From Roseovarius sp. UBA3070 (GTDB lineage Bacteria; Pseudomonadota; Alphaproteobacteria; Rhodobacterales; Rhodobacteraceae): 6,618 nt of DNA. Under the pieces are notes generated by a model that was not told where the DNA came from, did not search any database, and was given only the letters and a program-made list of their open reading frames with translations. Location of the stretch: contig DFBW01000247.1 in assembly GCA_002366775.1 (NCBI GenBank), forward strand, positions 1 through 6,618, given 5' to 3'. Below are positions 1 through 5,769 of this stretch, in pieces. The translations under genes were made by a program, and so were the position numbers. Each line of letters starts with the position of its first letter. Positions within the stretch are counted from its first letter, which is position 1.

Positions 1-1125
1 ATCTTTCAGATCGGCCACGATATCAGCGGGGTCGTCATCACCGCCCATCATATACGTGTTGGTCATACGTGGCATTGGGGCATGAGCATAGCTTTCGCGT
101 CTGCCATTGCCTGTGGGCGAAACCCCCATGAGGCGCGCGTTCTGGCGGTCCTGCATGAAGCCCACAAGGATGCCATCCTCGATCAGCGTATTCTTGGCCG
201 AGGGCGTGCCTTCGTCGTCAAAGCTGATCGAGCCGCGCCGCTCAGGGATAGTGCCATCATCAAGCACCGTCACCCCCGGAGCGGCGATGCGTTGACCCAT
301 GAGGCCAGCAAAGGCCGAGGTGCCCTTGCGGTTGAAATCACCTTCCAAGCCATGTCCGATGGCTTCGTGGAGCAAAATTCCGGGCCAGCCGGGGCCAAGC
401 ACAACATCCATGATGCCAGCGGGCGCTGGCTCGGCCCGCAGATTAACCAGCGCCACGCGCAGCGCCTCATCTGCTTTGGCACGCCAATATGATGGGTCTG
501 TCAGGGTTTCCAGCCCGATACGCCCGCCGCCACCTGCGCTGCCTGCCTCACGGCGCCCGTCCTGTTCGGCGATGACCGAAACATTGAGGCGCGCCATTGG
601 CCGGATGTCGCGCAGCTCCTGCCCATCGGGGCGCAGGATTATCACCTCCTGAAGCGACGCCGCGATGGAGGCGGTGACTTGGACCACACGGGGATCGAGC
701 CCACGCGCATAGGCATCAATTTCGCGCAGGGTATCCAGCTTGGTGGCAAAGGCCATTCCGGCAATTGGATCTGCATCGGTGTAGAGCCGTGTATTGGTCG
801 GGGCAGGGGGCAGCGCCAAAGTGCCCCCACCATTACCCACGGCGAGGCGGGCAGTGGCCACTGCGCGACTCAGTGCTGCCTCAGAGATGTCGGTGGAGTG
901 GGCATAGCCGGTGACCTCATTCAGGACAGCGCGCAGGCCAAAGCCTTCTGCGGCATCAAAGCTGGCCGATTTTACCCGGCCATCATCAAGCACCAGGCTT
1001 TCGGACGCACGGCGTTCCAGAAAAAGCTCGCCGTCATCCGCGCCCTGGGTGGCGTTTTGCAAGTGTTTCAGGGCGTGCTCACGGTTGATTGACGTGTCAA
1101 ATGGGCGAAATTGAGGGCTTGTCAT
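1..1125 (-). CDS. tldD: TldD, metalloprotease of the TldD/PmbA family (3' end outside window)
   Basis: Reading the minus strand from ATG at 1125 gives an open frame of 375 codons that runs off the left edge without a stop. The hallmark of TldD is present: an HExxxH zinc-binding motif, with H253, E254 and H258 in the context HEAIGHGLEGDFNRKG (plus-strand 352-369). The N-terminal half contains the family's nucleophile-like fold region, including the stretch LVLDDGRVKSASF near residues 45-57. Full-length family members are about 470-480 residues, so roughly 100 C-terminal residues are missing. In Escherichia coli TldD acts with TldE/PmbA as a heterodimeric protease that trims unfolded peptides, such as the microcin B17 precursor, and degrades the CcdA antitoxin; the substrate here is unknown and no tldE is visible. 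A ribosome site GGAAAG (minus strand, 1131-1136) lies 5 nt before the start. The gene is divergent from ctaC and shares its upstream region. Confidence 0.95.
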   Translation of the reverse strand, partial: MTSPQFRPFDTSINREHALKHLQNATQGADDGELFLERRASESLVLDDGRVKSASFDAAEGFGLRAVLNEVTGYAHSTDISEAALSRAVATARLAVGNGGGTLALPPAPTNTRLYTDADPIAGMAFATKLDTLREIDAYARGLDPRVVQVTASIAASLQEVIILRPDGQELRDIRPMARLNVSVIAEQDGRREAGSAGGGGRIGLETLTDPSYWRAKADEALRVALVNLRAEPAPAGIMDVVLGPGWPGILLHEAIGHGLEGDFNRKGTSAFAGLMGQRIAAPGVTVLDDGTIPERRGSISFDDEGTPSAKNTLIEDGILVGFMQDRQNARLMGVSPTGNGRRESYAHAPMPRMTNTYMMGGDDDPADIVADLKD

Positions 1126-1316
1126 GTGGTCTTTCCGGTAAGGGCGGCACGAATTAATTTGATCTAAATCAAAAAAGCGTCCGTTTGCCGCAATGGTCTT
1201 TCTTGTCTGTGGCTTAAGAATATGGTTTTAACCAGCAGTGACAACAATGGGATTCCGGCCAATTGGCTGCTAAAGTCCCAAAGATGAATGACACGCGAAA
1301 CCGATCAGGGTGATTT
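1126..1316. promoter_or_regulatory. Divergent promoter region between tldD and ctaC
   Basis: This 191-nt gap must hold the start signals of both tldD (leftward) and ctaC (rightward). It is AT-richer than its flanks around 1151-1178 and contains a perfect FNR-type palindrome (listed separately). No strong sigma-70 pair stands out on the plus strand. The best candidates are weak: TTGCCG at 1185-1190 has no good -10 partner, and TATGGT at 1221-1226 has only a poor -35. The ctaC ribosome site is AGGGTG at 1307-1312, 4 nt before its ATG. No small gene is supported here. Confidence 0.7.
1159..1172. promoter_or_regulatory. FNR/FnrL-type binding site (perfect palindrome)
   Basis: The sequence TTGATCTAAATCAA is an exact match to the FNR/Anr/FnrL consensus TTGAT-N4-ATCAA, and the dyad extends by one base pair on each side (1158-1173). 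FNR-family proteins are oxygen-sensing (iron-sulfur) or NO-sensing CRP-type regulators. The site centre (1165.5) is about 40 bp upstream of the tldD start codon and about 151 bp upstream of the ctaC start codon. Close to tldD it could overlap that promoter. For ctaC, a class I position at -61.5 would put the start of transcription near 1227. Which gene is controlled, and in which direction, cannot be read from the sequence. FixK or Dnr-type regulators share nearly the same consensus. Confidence 0.75.
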
Positions 1317-2186
1317 ATGCGACGATTTACCAGCCTAATGGCCTCACTGGCCGCCATGACCTCCGCTCCTGCATTTGCGCAGGAAGGCCTTGAAATCATT
1401 GGGAAACCGGTTACTGGGGGCAAGAATTTTCAGCCTGCGGCAACCGAATTGGCCCGTGACATTCATTGGCTGGATAGCATGATTTTGATCATCATCACGG
1501 CGATTGTGCTGTTCGTTTGTGCGCTGATGGCTATTTGCATCCTGCGCTACAACAGAAAGGCCAATCCGACACCGGCCTCGTTTACGCATAATTCTCCGGT
1601 TGAAGTGGCTTGGACGATTATCCCAATTGTGGTTTTGGTCTTTATCGGGGCGTTTTCGTTGCCGGTACTGTTCAAACAACAGGAAATTCCGCAGGGTGAG
1701 ATCAACATTAAAGTGACTGGATACCAGTGGTATTGGGGCTATGAATATACGGATCACGAGTTTGGGTTTGAAAGCTTCTTGATTGGCGATGGCAAGGTGC
1801 TGAATGATGAGGTGATCGCGGAACTGGAAGCTGCAGGCTATTCCAAGGATGAGTTCTTGCTGGCGACAGACACAGCGGTGGTTGTTCCTGTCAACAAGGT
1901 GGTCGTGATGACAGTGACCGGCGCTGATGTGATCCACTCGTGGGCGATCCCTGCCTTTGGGGTGAAACAAGATGCAGTGCCAGGGCGACTGGCGCAATTG
2001 TGGTTCAAAGCTGAGAGTGAAGGCGTCTATTTTGGTCAGTGTTCCGAGCTGTGCGGTAAAGACCATGCCTATATGCCGATCACCGTAAAAGTAGTATCTG
2101 AAGCCGCGTACGAAGAATGGCTGGCGGGTGCTAAGGAAGAGTATGCAGGCGTGCCTCGCAACGTGACTGTCGCGTCGGCTGAGTGA
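1317..2186 (+). CDS. ctaC: Cytochrome c oxidase subunit II (CuA-binding)
   Basis: The 289-residue product is subunit II of an aa3-type oxidase; it accepts electrons from cytochrome c at the binuclear CuA centre. A cleavable signal peptide is likely (residues 1-21, cut after AFA). Two membrane segments follow, at about 53-77 and 98-119, then a periplasmic cupredoxin domain. The aromatic patch YQWYWGYEY (136-144) and all CuA ligands are present: H207, C242, E244, C246, H250 and M253 ([12 protein letters not shown]). The segment at about 150-185 matches in position and wording the extra loop I recall from Paracoccus subunit II (for example [14 protein letters not shown]), which supports a Rhodobacterales origin. 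ATG at 1317 is preceded by AGGGTG. It is the first gene of the cluster, and 78 nt carrying a large palindrome separate it from ctaB. Subunit I is not adjacent. Confidence 0.97.
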   Translation: MRRFTSLMASLAAMTSAPAFAQEGLEIIGKPVTGGKNFQPAATELARDIHWLDSMILIIITAIVLFVCALMAICILRYNRKANPTPASFTHNSPVEVAWTIIPIVVLVFIGAFSLPVLFKQQEIPQGEINIKVTGYQWYWGYEYTDHEFGFESFLIGDGKVLNDEVIAELEAAGYSKDEFLLATDTAVVVPVNKVVVMTVTGADVIHSWAIPAFGVKQDAVPGRLAQLWFKAESEGVYFGQCSELCGKDHAYMPITVKVVSEAAYEEWLAGAKEEYAGVPRNVTVASAE

Positions 2187-2194
2187 GAAAAATG

Positions 2195-2250
2195 GGTGGG
2201 GTGTAACCCCACCCTACACCGCCGTCTGTAGGGTGGGGTTTCACCCCACC
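2195..2250. repeat. Nested palindrome (REP-like) between ctaC and ctaB
   Basis: Two 24-nt arms (2195-2218 and 2227-2250) are reverse complements with one mismatch (T2204 against T2241), separated by 8 nt. Each arm is itself a hairpin: GGTGGGGT, a 3-nt loop, then ACCCCACC (2195-2213 and 2232-2250). The RNA or DNA can therefore fold as one long stem or as two 8-bp hairpins. There is no T-tract, so it is not a classical terminator. I recall similar GTAGGGTGGGGT...ACCCCACC units as dispersed intergenic repeats in Roseobacter genomes, but could not check copy number. It ends 4 nt before the ctaB ribosome site (GGAG, 2255-2258) and could affect mRNA stability, subunit II to CtaB stoichiometry, or translation. 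Confidence 0.85.
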
Positions 2251-2264
2251 AACCGGAGACTTCA

Positions 2265-3212
2265 ATGAGCGACGCCAGCCTGAATAGTACGCAATCGCAA
2301 TCGCAAACCGGGGATGCCGGGTTTGGCGATTTCTTTGCATTGCTCAAGCCGCGAGTGATGACACTGGTGGTATTCACCGCCTTTGTTGGCCTGTTGGCGG
2401 CGCCTGTTGCTGTGCATCCTTTCGTGGGCTTTACGGCTGTTTTGTTTATTGCAATCGGGGGCGGTGCATCCGGCGCACTGAACATGTGGTGGGAGGCGGA
2501 TGTTGACCGCCTGATGAAGCGCACTCAAAAGCGCCCCATTCCTGCCGGCCGCATTGCCGAGGGCGAAGCCTTTGGCTTTGGCATGGCTTTGTCGGGATTT
2601 TCGGTGATCATGCTGTGGCTGGCCACCAATTGGGTGGCTGCTGCTTTGCTTGCGTTCACCATCTTTTTCTATGTGGTGATCTATACCATGGGCTTAAAGC
2701 GCCGCACGCCTCAGAACATTGTGATTGGCGGTGCTGCGGGTGCGTTTCCTCCGATGATCGGCTGGGCGGCTGCAACAGGTTCGGTCAGCGTGGAATCAGT
2801 GTTGATGTTCACATTGATTTTCATGTGGACCCCACCGCATTTCTGGGCGTTGTGCCTGTTCATGAAGTCCGATTATGACGCGGCTGGCATCCCAATGCTG
2901 ACCGCCACCCATGGGCGCACCTCTACCCGAAAACACATCCTTGTTTACACGCTGCTGTTGGCCCCCATTGCCGTAGGGGCTGCCTTCACGGGCATTGGCG
3001 GACCGATCTATCTGGCTGTTGCGGTGATCTTTAACGCGCTTTTCCTCAAAGGAGCCTATGATATCTGGCGCCGCGGCGAAGTGCAGGCCGAAGCTGATGG
3101 CTACGCTGTTGAGAAAAAAGTGTTCCGCCTGTCGCTCTATTATCTCTTTGCTCACTTTCTGGCGATTCTGATGCAATCGGTGCTGGCCGCATATGGCATG
3201 GGAGGATGGTGA
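2265..3212 (+). CDS. ctaB: Protoheme IX farnesyltransferase (heme O synthase)
   Basis: The 315-residue polytopic membrane protein belongs to the UbiA prenyltransferase superfamily. It transfers a farnesyl group to the vinyl side chain of heme b, giving heme O, the precursor of heme a used by the oxidase. The first Asp-rich motif is intact: N73, D79 and D81 in [19 protein letters not shown], where the aspartates bind Mg-diphosphate. The family stretches [17 protein letters not shown] (140-156), FPPMIGWAA (161-169) and [10 protein letters not shown] (188-197) are also present. About eight or nine hydrophobic segments are visible between residues 31 and 310. The length is normal for CtaB/Cox10. 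GGAG at 2255-2258 lies 6 nt before the ATG. The stop is separated from the next ATG by a single nucleotide. Confidence 0.97.
   Translation: MSDASLNSTQSQSQTGDAGFGDFFALLKPRVMTLVVFTAFVGLLAAPVAVHPFVGFTAVLFIAIGGGASGALNMWWEADVDRLMKRTQKRPIPAGRIAEGEAFGFGMALSGFSVIMLWLATNWVAAALLAFTIFFYVVIYTMGLKRRTPQNIVIGGAAGAFPPMIGWAAATGSVSVESVLMFTLIFMWTPPHFWALCLFMKSDYDAAGIPMLTATHGRTSTRKHILVYTLLLAPIAVGAAFTGIGGPIYLAVAVIFNALFLKGAYDIWRRGEVQAEADGYAVEKKVFRLSLYYLFAHFLAILMQSVLAAYGMGGW
3201..3205 (+). promoter_or_regulatory. Ribosome binding site of the small gene, inside the ctaB end
   Basis: GGAGG lies in the last codons of ctaB, 8 nt before ATG 3214. It decides the start of the small downstream gene in favour of 3214 over the upstream in-frame ATG at 3193, which has no comparable site and would overlap ctaB by 20 nt. 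Translation of the small gene is probably coupled to ctaB. Confidence 0.75.
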
Positions 3213-3213
3213 G

Positions 3214-3375
3214 ATGAGCCTGTCCAAGCAACATGAACTGCACAAACGTCGCTTCAGCCGCAACTTGGGACTGGGTTTGGTATTGGGGGCTTTTGTGGCG
3301 CTGGTGTTCGGGCTGACCATTGCCAAAGTGTCTAACGAAGAATTTGCCGTCCCCACCCAAGGCGAGGCCGAGTGA
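3214..3375 (+). CDS. Small single-span membrane protein in the oxidase cluster
   Basis: The 53-residue product has a basic N-terminus ([13 protein letters not shown], residues 5-17), one hydrophobic segment at about 18-38 and a short acidic tail. This suggests an inner-membrane protein with the N-terminus in the cytoplasm. It follows ctaB after 1 nt and its stop overlaps the ctaG start by one base (TGATG at 3373-3377), so it is almost certainly cotranscribed and translationally coupled. Short proteins of this shape occur at the same position in other alphaproteobacterial oxidase clusters; I recall the label CoxF or 'cytochrome c oxidase assembly protein' for some of them, but I cannot assign that name from sequence alone. 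A role in oxidase assembly or as a small accessory subunit is inferred only from position. Confidence 0.85.
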   Translation: MSLSKQHELHKRRFSRNLGLGLVLGAFVALVFGLTIAKVSNEEFAVPTQGEAE

Positions 3376-3956
3376 TGGCGATGGACACCAATACCAAAAC
3401 CGTACTGCGCCTTTCGGCTGTGGTAGTCACTATGGGGGCATTGGCCTGGGCGTCAGTGCCATTTTACGATTGGTTCTGCCGGGTCACTGGCTTTGGCGGG
3501 GTGACTGGCGTGGCAAGTTCCGGGTCGGACACGATATTGGATCAGACGATTAAGATCCGCTTTGACGGCTCACTGGACCGCGATATGCCATGGAAATTCA
3601 AACCCATGGTCCGTGAGATGGAATTGCGCATCGGGGAAACTGGATTGGCATTTTATGAGGCCTACAACCCCACCGACCGGCCCGTCGCCGGATCAGCCGC
3701 CTATAATGTAACACCATATGAGGCAGGCGGGTTTTTCACCAAGATTGACTGCTTTTGCTTTGAAGAGCAAATCCTGCAACCCGGCCAGCGGGTGGAAATG
3801 CCCGTGACCTTCTATGTCGACCCTGAGATCGTGACAGACCGCGACGCAAAATACACACATACGATCACTTTGGGATACACATTTTACGAAATCGACCTGC
3901 CCGAGGCCCAAGCGGCCCTTGCGCAGAACGCTGAACCCGATACAACAATAAACTAA
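3375..3956 (+). CDS. ctaG: Cytochrome c oxidase assembly protein CtaG (Cox11-type copper chaperone)
   Basis: From ATG 3375 the product has 193 residues. CtaG/Cox11 delivers copper to the CuB site of subunit I. An N-terminal membrane anchor covers about residues 10-30, followed by the family motif [14 protein letters not shown] with C35. The periplasmic immunoglobulin-like domain has PWKFKP (72-77), YNVTP (110-114) and the copper-binding CFCF with C126 and C128, followed by EEQILQPGQ. All three conserved cysteines are present. The start overlaps the previous stop in TGATG. An upstream in-frame GTG at 3372 and a downstream ATG at 3381 are alternatives; ATG 3375 is preferred because of the coupled overlap and the GAGG (3364-3367) upstream. 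This is the Cox11 family, not the unrelated CtaG of Bacillus. Confidence 0.96.
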   Translation: MAMDTNTKTVLRLSAVVVTMGALAWASVPFYDWFCRVTGFGGVTGVASSGSDTILDQTIKIRFDGSLDRDMPWKFKPMVREMELRIGETGLAFYEAYNPTDRPVAGSAAYNVTPYEAGGFFTKIDCFCFEEQILQPGQRVEMPVTFYVDPEIVTDRDAKYTHTITLGYTFYEIDLPEAQAALAQNAEPDTTIN

Positions 3957-3981
3957 GCAATCGTGCGAGGGAACTAGACAG

Positions 3982-4782
3982 ATGGCACATGAAAAGAACC
4001 ACGATTATCACATCCTGAACCCCTCGGCCTGGCCGCTGTTGGGTGCCTGTTCAGGGTTTGTTATGCTCTTTGGGGCAGTATTATACTTCCACGATCACGG
4101 CCCTTGGATCTTGTTGATGGGTCTGGTGGGCGTGCTTTATGTGATGTTCGGCTGGTGGTCTGATGTTGTGACCGAAAGCATGGTGGGCGATCACACACCG
4201 GTTGTGCGGATCGGTCTGCGCTATGGGTTCATCATGTTTATCATGTCGGAAATCATGTTTTTCGCGGCGTGGTTCTGGGCGTTTTTCAAAAATGCGATGT
4301 ACCCAATGGGGCCGATGTCACCCATCAAGGATGGGGTTTGGCCGCCGGTTGGAATTGAAACCTTTGACCCTTGGCACCTGCCGCTGATTAACACACTGAT
4401 CTTGCTGTGCTCGGGCTGTGCTGCAACTTGGGCGCACCACGCCTTGGTACATGGAAACAACCGCGAAGACATGAAAAAGGGCCTGGCCCTGGCGATCGCC
4501 CTGGGTGCGATTTTCACTGTATTCCAGGCCTATGAGTATAGCCACGCGGCCTTTGGCTTCTCCGGCAATATCTATGGCGCGACATTCTTTATGTCGACGG
4601 GCTTTCACGGCGCGCATGTGATTATCGGCACGATCTTCCTGTTCATTTGCCTGTTGCGCACGATGCGTGGGCACTTCACGCCAGAGCAGCATGTCGGCTT
4701 TGAGGCCGCTGCCTGGTACTGGCACTTTGTGGATGTGGTCTGGCTGTTCTTGTTTGCCGCCGTTTACATCTGGGGTGGCTAA
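3982..4782 (+). CDS. ctaE: Cytochrome c oxidase subunit III
   Basis: The 266-residue product is subunit III of the aa3 oxidase, a seven-helix membrane protein that stabilises subunit I and supports proton uptake. Hydrophobic segments lie at about 17-36, 41-61, 82-104, 132-156, 165-188, 197-226 and 243-264. Family motifs are present: the conserved glutamate E90 in [17 protein letters not shown] (85-101), [11 protein letters not shown] (206-216) with H209 and H212, and [14 protein letters not shown] (245-258). The length is typical for alphaproteobacteria. It starts 25 nt after ctaG, with GAGG at 3967-3970; the 11-nt spacing to the ATG is rather long. It is the last gene before a terminator, so the ctaC-to-ctaE unit probably ends here. 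Confidence 0.97.
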   Translation: MAHEKNHDYHILNPSAWPLLGACSGFVMLFGAVLYFHDHGPWILLMGLVGVLYVMFGWWSDVVTESMVGDHTPVVRIGLRYGFIMFIMSEIMFFAAWFWAFFKNAMYPMGPMSPIKDGVWPPVGIETFDPWHLPLINTLILLCSGCAATWAHHALVHGNNREDMKKGLALAIALGAIFTVFQAYEYSHAAFGFSGNIYGATFFMSTGFHGAHVIIGTIFLFICLLRTMRGHFTPEQHVGFEAAAWYWHFVDVVWLFLFAAVYIWGG

Positions 4783-4795
4783 CGTGTCATGATGT

Positions 4796-4818
4796 TGGGT
4801 GCACGGTGTTGGCACCCA
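4796..4818 (+). repeat. Hairpin directly after ctaE
   Basis: TGGGTGC (4796-4802) pairs perfectly with GCACCCA (4812-4818) across a 9-nt loop. No run of T follows, so it would not terminate on its own. It lies 14 nt after the ctaE stop, and its six core bases GGGTGC/GCACCC are repeated in the stem of the next hairpin. It could protect the 3' end of the message or compete in folding with the terminator. Confidence 0.6.
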
Positions 4819-4831
4819 CGATAGAAAATCC

Positions 4832-4861
4832 AAGGGTGCGCCGTTATGGGGCACCCTTTTT
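4832..4861 (+). terminator. Rho-independent terminator after ctaE
   Basis: AAGGGTGC (4832-4839) pairs with GCACCCTT (4851-4858) across an 11-nt loop that can close partly through CC/GG pairs. The stem runs into five T residues (4857-4861), two of which belong to the stem. Its position 50 nt after the ctaE stop fits the end of the ctaC-ctaE transcription unit and implies that surf1-thrC has its own promoter, unless there is readthrough. Confidence 0.85.
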
Positions 4862-5087
4862 CCGTTGAGGGATGTGATGGACACGCATCTCACCGGCAAT
4901 TCAACCTTGGCCAATATGGCCTGCACCCCGGTCTCACTTTTGAACACCGCAGTACCGTGAGTCGGCTTTGGATCTGCGCAAGGGTGTTCTGGCGTGAAAT
5001 CTACACCGACACCTGAGGACTTGGGCTTGTTCGCAGACCCCTGCTTGATATAGGTGCTTGGACCCTTTTCATTTTCTGCCAGGTTTC
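4862..5087. other. Non-coding stretch between the ctaE terminator and surf1
   Basis: Together with the hairpins this makes a 305-nt gap between ctaE and the preferred surf1 start. I see no convincing gene on either strand. The only plus-strand frame with a plausible ribosome site runs from ATG 4877 to TGA 4960 (27 residues, GAGGGA just upstream); it has no recognisable motif and I do not call it. Minus-strand frames through here continue as shadows of ctaE. A weak imperfect dyad spans 4973-5037. The 3' part probably holds the surf1 promoter. I recall that many Rhodobacterales carry a DUF983 gene at this position; nothing like it is visible here. Confidence 0.6.
5027..5054 (+). promoter_or_regulatory. 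Possible sigma-70 promoter for surf1-thrC
   Basis: TTGTTC (5027-5032) and TATAGG (5049-5054) are separated by 16 nt, a fair but not strong match to TTGACA and TATAAT. Transcription would start near 5061, leaving a leader of about 27 nt before ATG 5088 and excluding the TTG at 5058 as start. A promoter is expected here because a terminator precedes it, but the match is only moderate. Confidence 0.35.
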
Positions 5088-5759
5088 ATGCGCCGTATCC
5101 TTATCCCCGTCATTTTTGGTCTGGCCGGCATTGCTGTGCTGGTTTGGCTTGGAGCGTGGCAGGTGCAACGGCTCAGTTGGAAGCAGGATGTTCTGGCTCA
5201 GATTGACGCCCGCATTGCCGCTGATCCTGTGGCTGTACCTGCATTGCCTGATCCTGAGCGTGATCAATATCTATCCGTTCATGCAACCGGTCAGTGGCAT
5301 TCCGATATGCTGCGCGTTCTGGTCAGCCAGAAACAGGTAGGGGCAGGGTATCGTCTGATCTCGGCCCTACAGATGGCAGAGCGCACAGTTCTGGTGGACC
5401 GCGGATTTATCAAGGTGGATGGGGCTGCGCCGGATGCAGTGCCCGGTGACATCACCATCACCGGCAATTTGCTGTGGCCGGATGATCGCAACTCATCAAC
5501 CCCTGAAAACGATGTGGCAGGTAACATCTGGTTTGCCCGCGATATTGATCAGATGGCAAAACAGCTGGGCAGCGATCCATTATTGATCATTGCGCGCAAA
5601 ACGTCTTCGGTTGACGCTGGTGTGACGCCTTTGCCCGTAGACAGCGGCGCAATTCCAAACGATCACCTGTCTTATGCGATCACCTGGTTTTCACTTGCCT
5701 TTATCTGGGCGATGATGACCCTTTACTTCCTGTGGCGCCAACGCCACCCGACACAATAG
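5088..5759 (+). CDS. surf1: SURF1 family oxidase assembly protein
   Basis: The 223-residue product is a SURF1/Shy1 protein, which helps insert heme a into subunit I of cytochrome c oxidase. The typical architecture is complete: a membrane helix at about 4-23 followed by LGAWQVQRLSWKQ, a periplasmic domain with ATGQW (66-70) and VLVDRGFI (101-108), and a C-terminal helix in the signature NDHLSYAITWFSLA (191-204). The start is placed at ATG 5088, which gives the usual MRR-plus-helix N-terminus and has AGG 4 nt upstream. The frame is open further up to TTG 5058, which would add ten residues (MDPFHFLPGF) not typical of the family. It is separated from ctaE by a terminator and followed after 10 nt by thrC, so it is probably cotranscribed with thrC. 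Confidence 0.94.
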   Translation: MRRILIPVIFGLAGIAVLVWLGAWQVQRLSWKQDVLAQIDARIAADPVAVPALPDPERDQYLSVHATGQWHSDMLRVLVSQKQVGAGYRLISALQMAERTVLVDRGFIKVDGAAPDAVPGDITITGNLLWPDDRNSSTPENDVAGNIWFARDIDQMAKQLGSDPLLIIARKTSSVDAGVTPLPVDSGAIPNDHLSYAITWFSLAFIWAMMTLYFLWRQRHPTQ

Positions 5760-5769
5760 GCCTGAACAC

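Noticed and set aside
82..1114. Several plus-strand frames of 62 to 137 codons across the left part of the window.
   Set aside because: They are antisense to tldD, which reads openly for 375 codons with an intact HEAIGH motif.
1185..1226. Possible ctaC promoter elements TTGCCG (1185-1190) and TATGGT (1221-1226).
   Set aside because: Their spacing of 30 nt is far from the usual 16-18 nt, and neither has a good partner.
1344..2066. A 240-codon minus-strand frame inside ctaC.
   Set aside because: It lies wholly antisense to ctaC, which carries every CuA ligand; the product is not recognisable and is rich in H, R and N as expected from the opposite strand.
2195..2250. Reading the ctaC-ctaB palindrome as a transcription terminator.
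   Set aside because: There is no T-tract after either hairpin, and ctaB follows at once with its own ribosome site and no room for a promoter.
3193..3213. Upstream in-frame ATG at 3193 for the small membrane protein.
   Set aside because: It would overlap the ctaB end by 20 nt and lacks a ribosome site, while ATG 3214 has GGAGG 8 nt upstream.
4909..4921. Small dyad GGCC-AATAT-GGCC in the gap after ctaE.
   Set aside because: Four base pairs only, and GGCC is self-complementary, so this is expected by chance.
4318..4947. A 209-codon minus-strand frame covering the 3' half of ctaE and the following gap.
   Set aside because: Most of it is antisense to the unmistakable ctaE; its product is rich in H, Q and R with no family likeness, typical of a shadow frame.
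4877..4960. A 27-residue plus-strand frame (ATG 4877 to TGA 4960) with GAGGGA just upstream.
   Set aside because: It is very short, has no recognisable motif or membrane segment, directly follows a terminator with no clear promoter, and a frame of this length is expected by chance.
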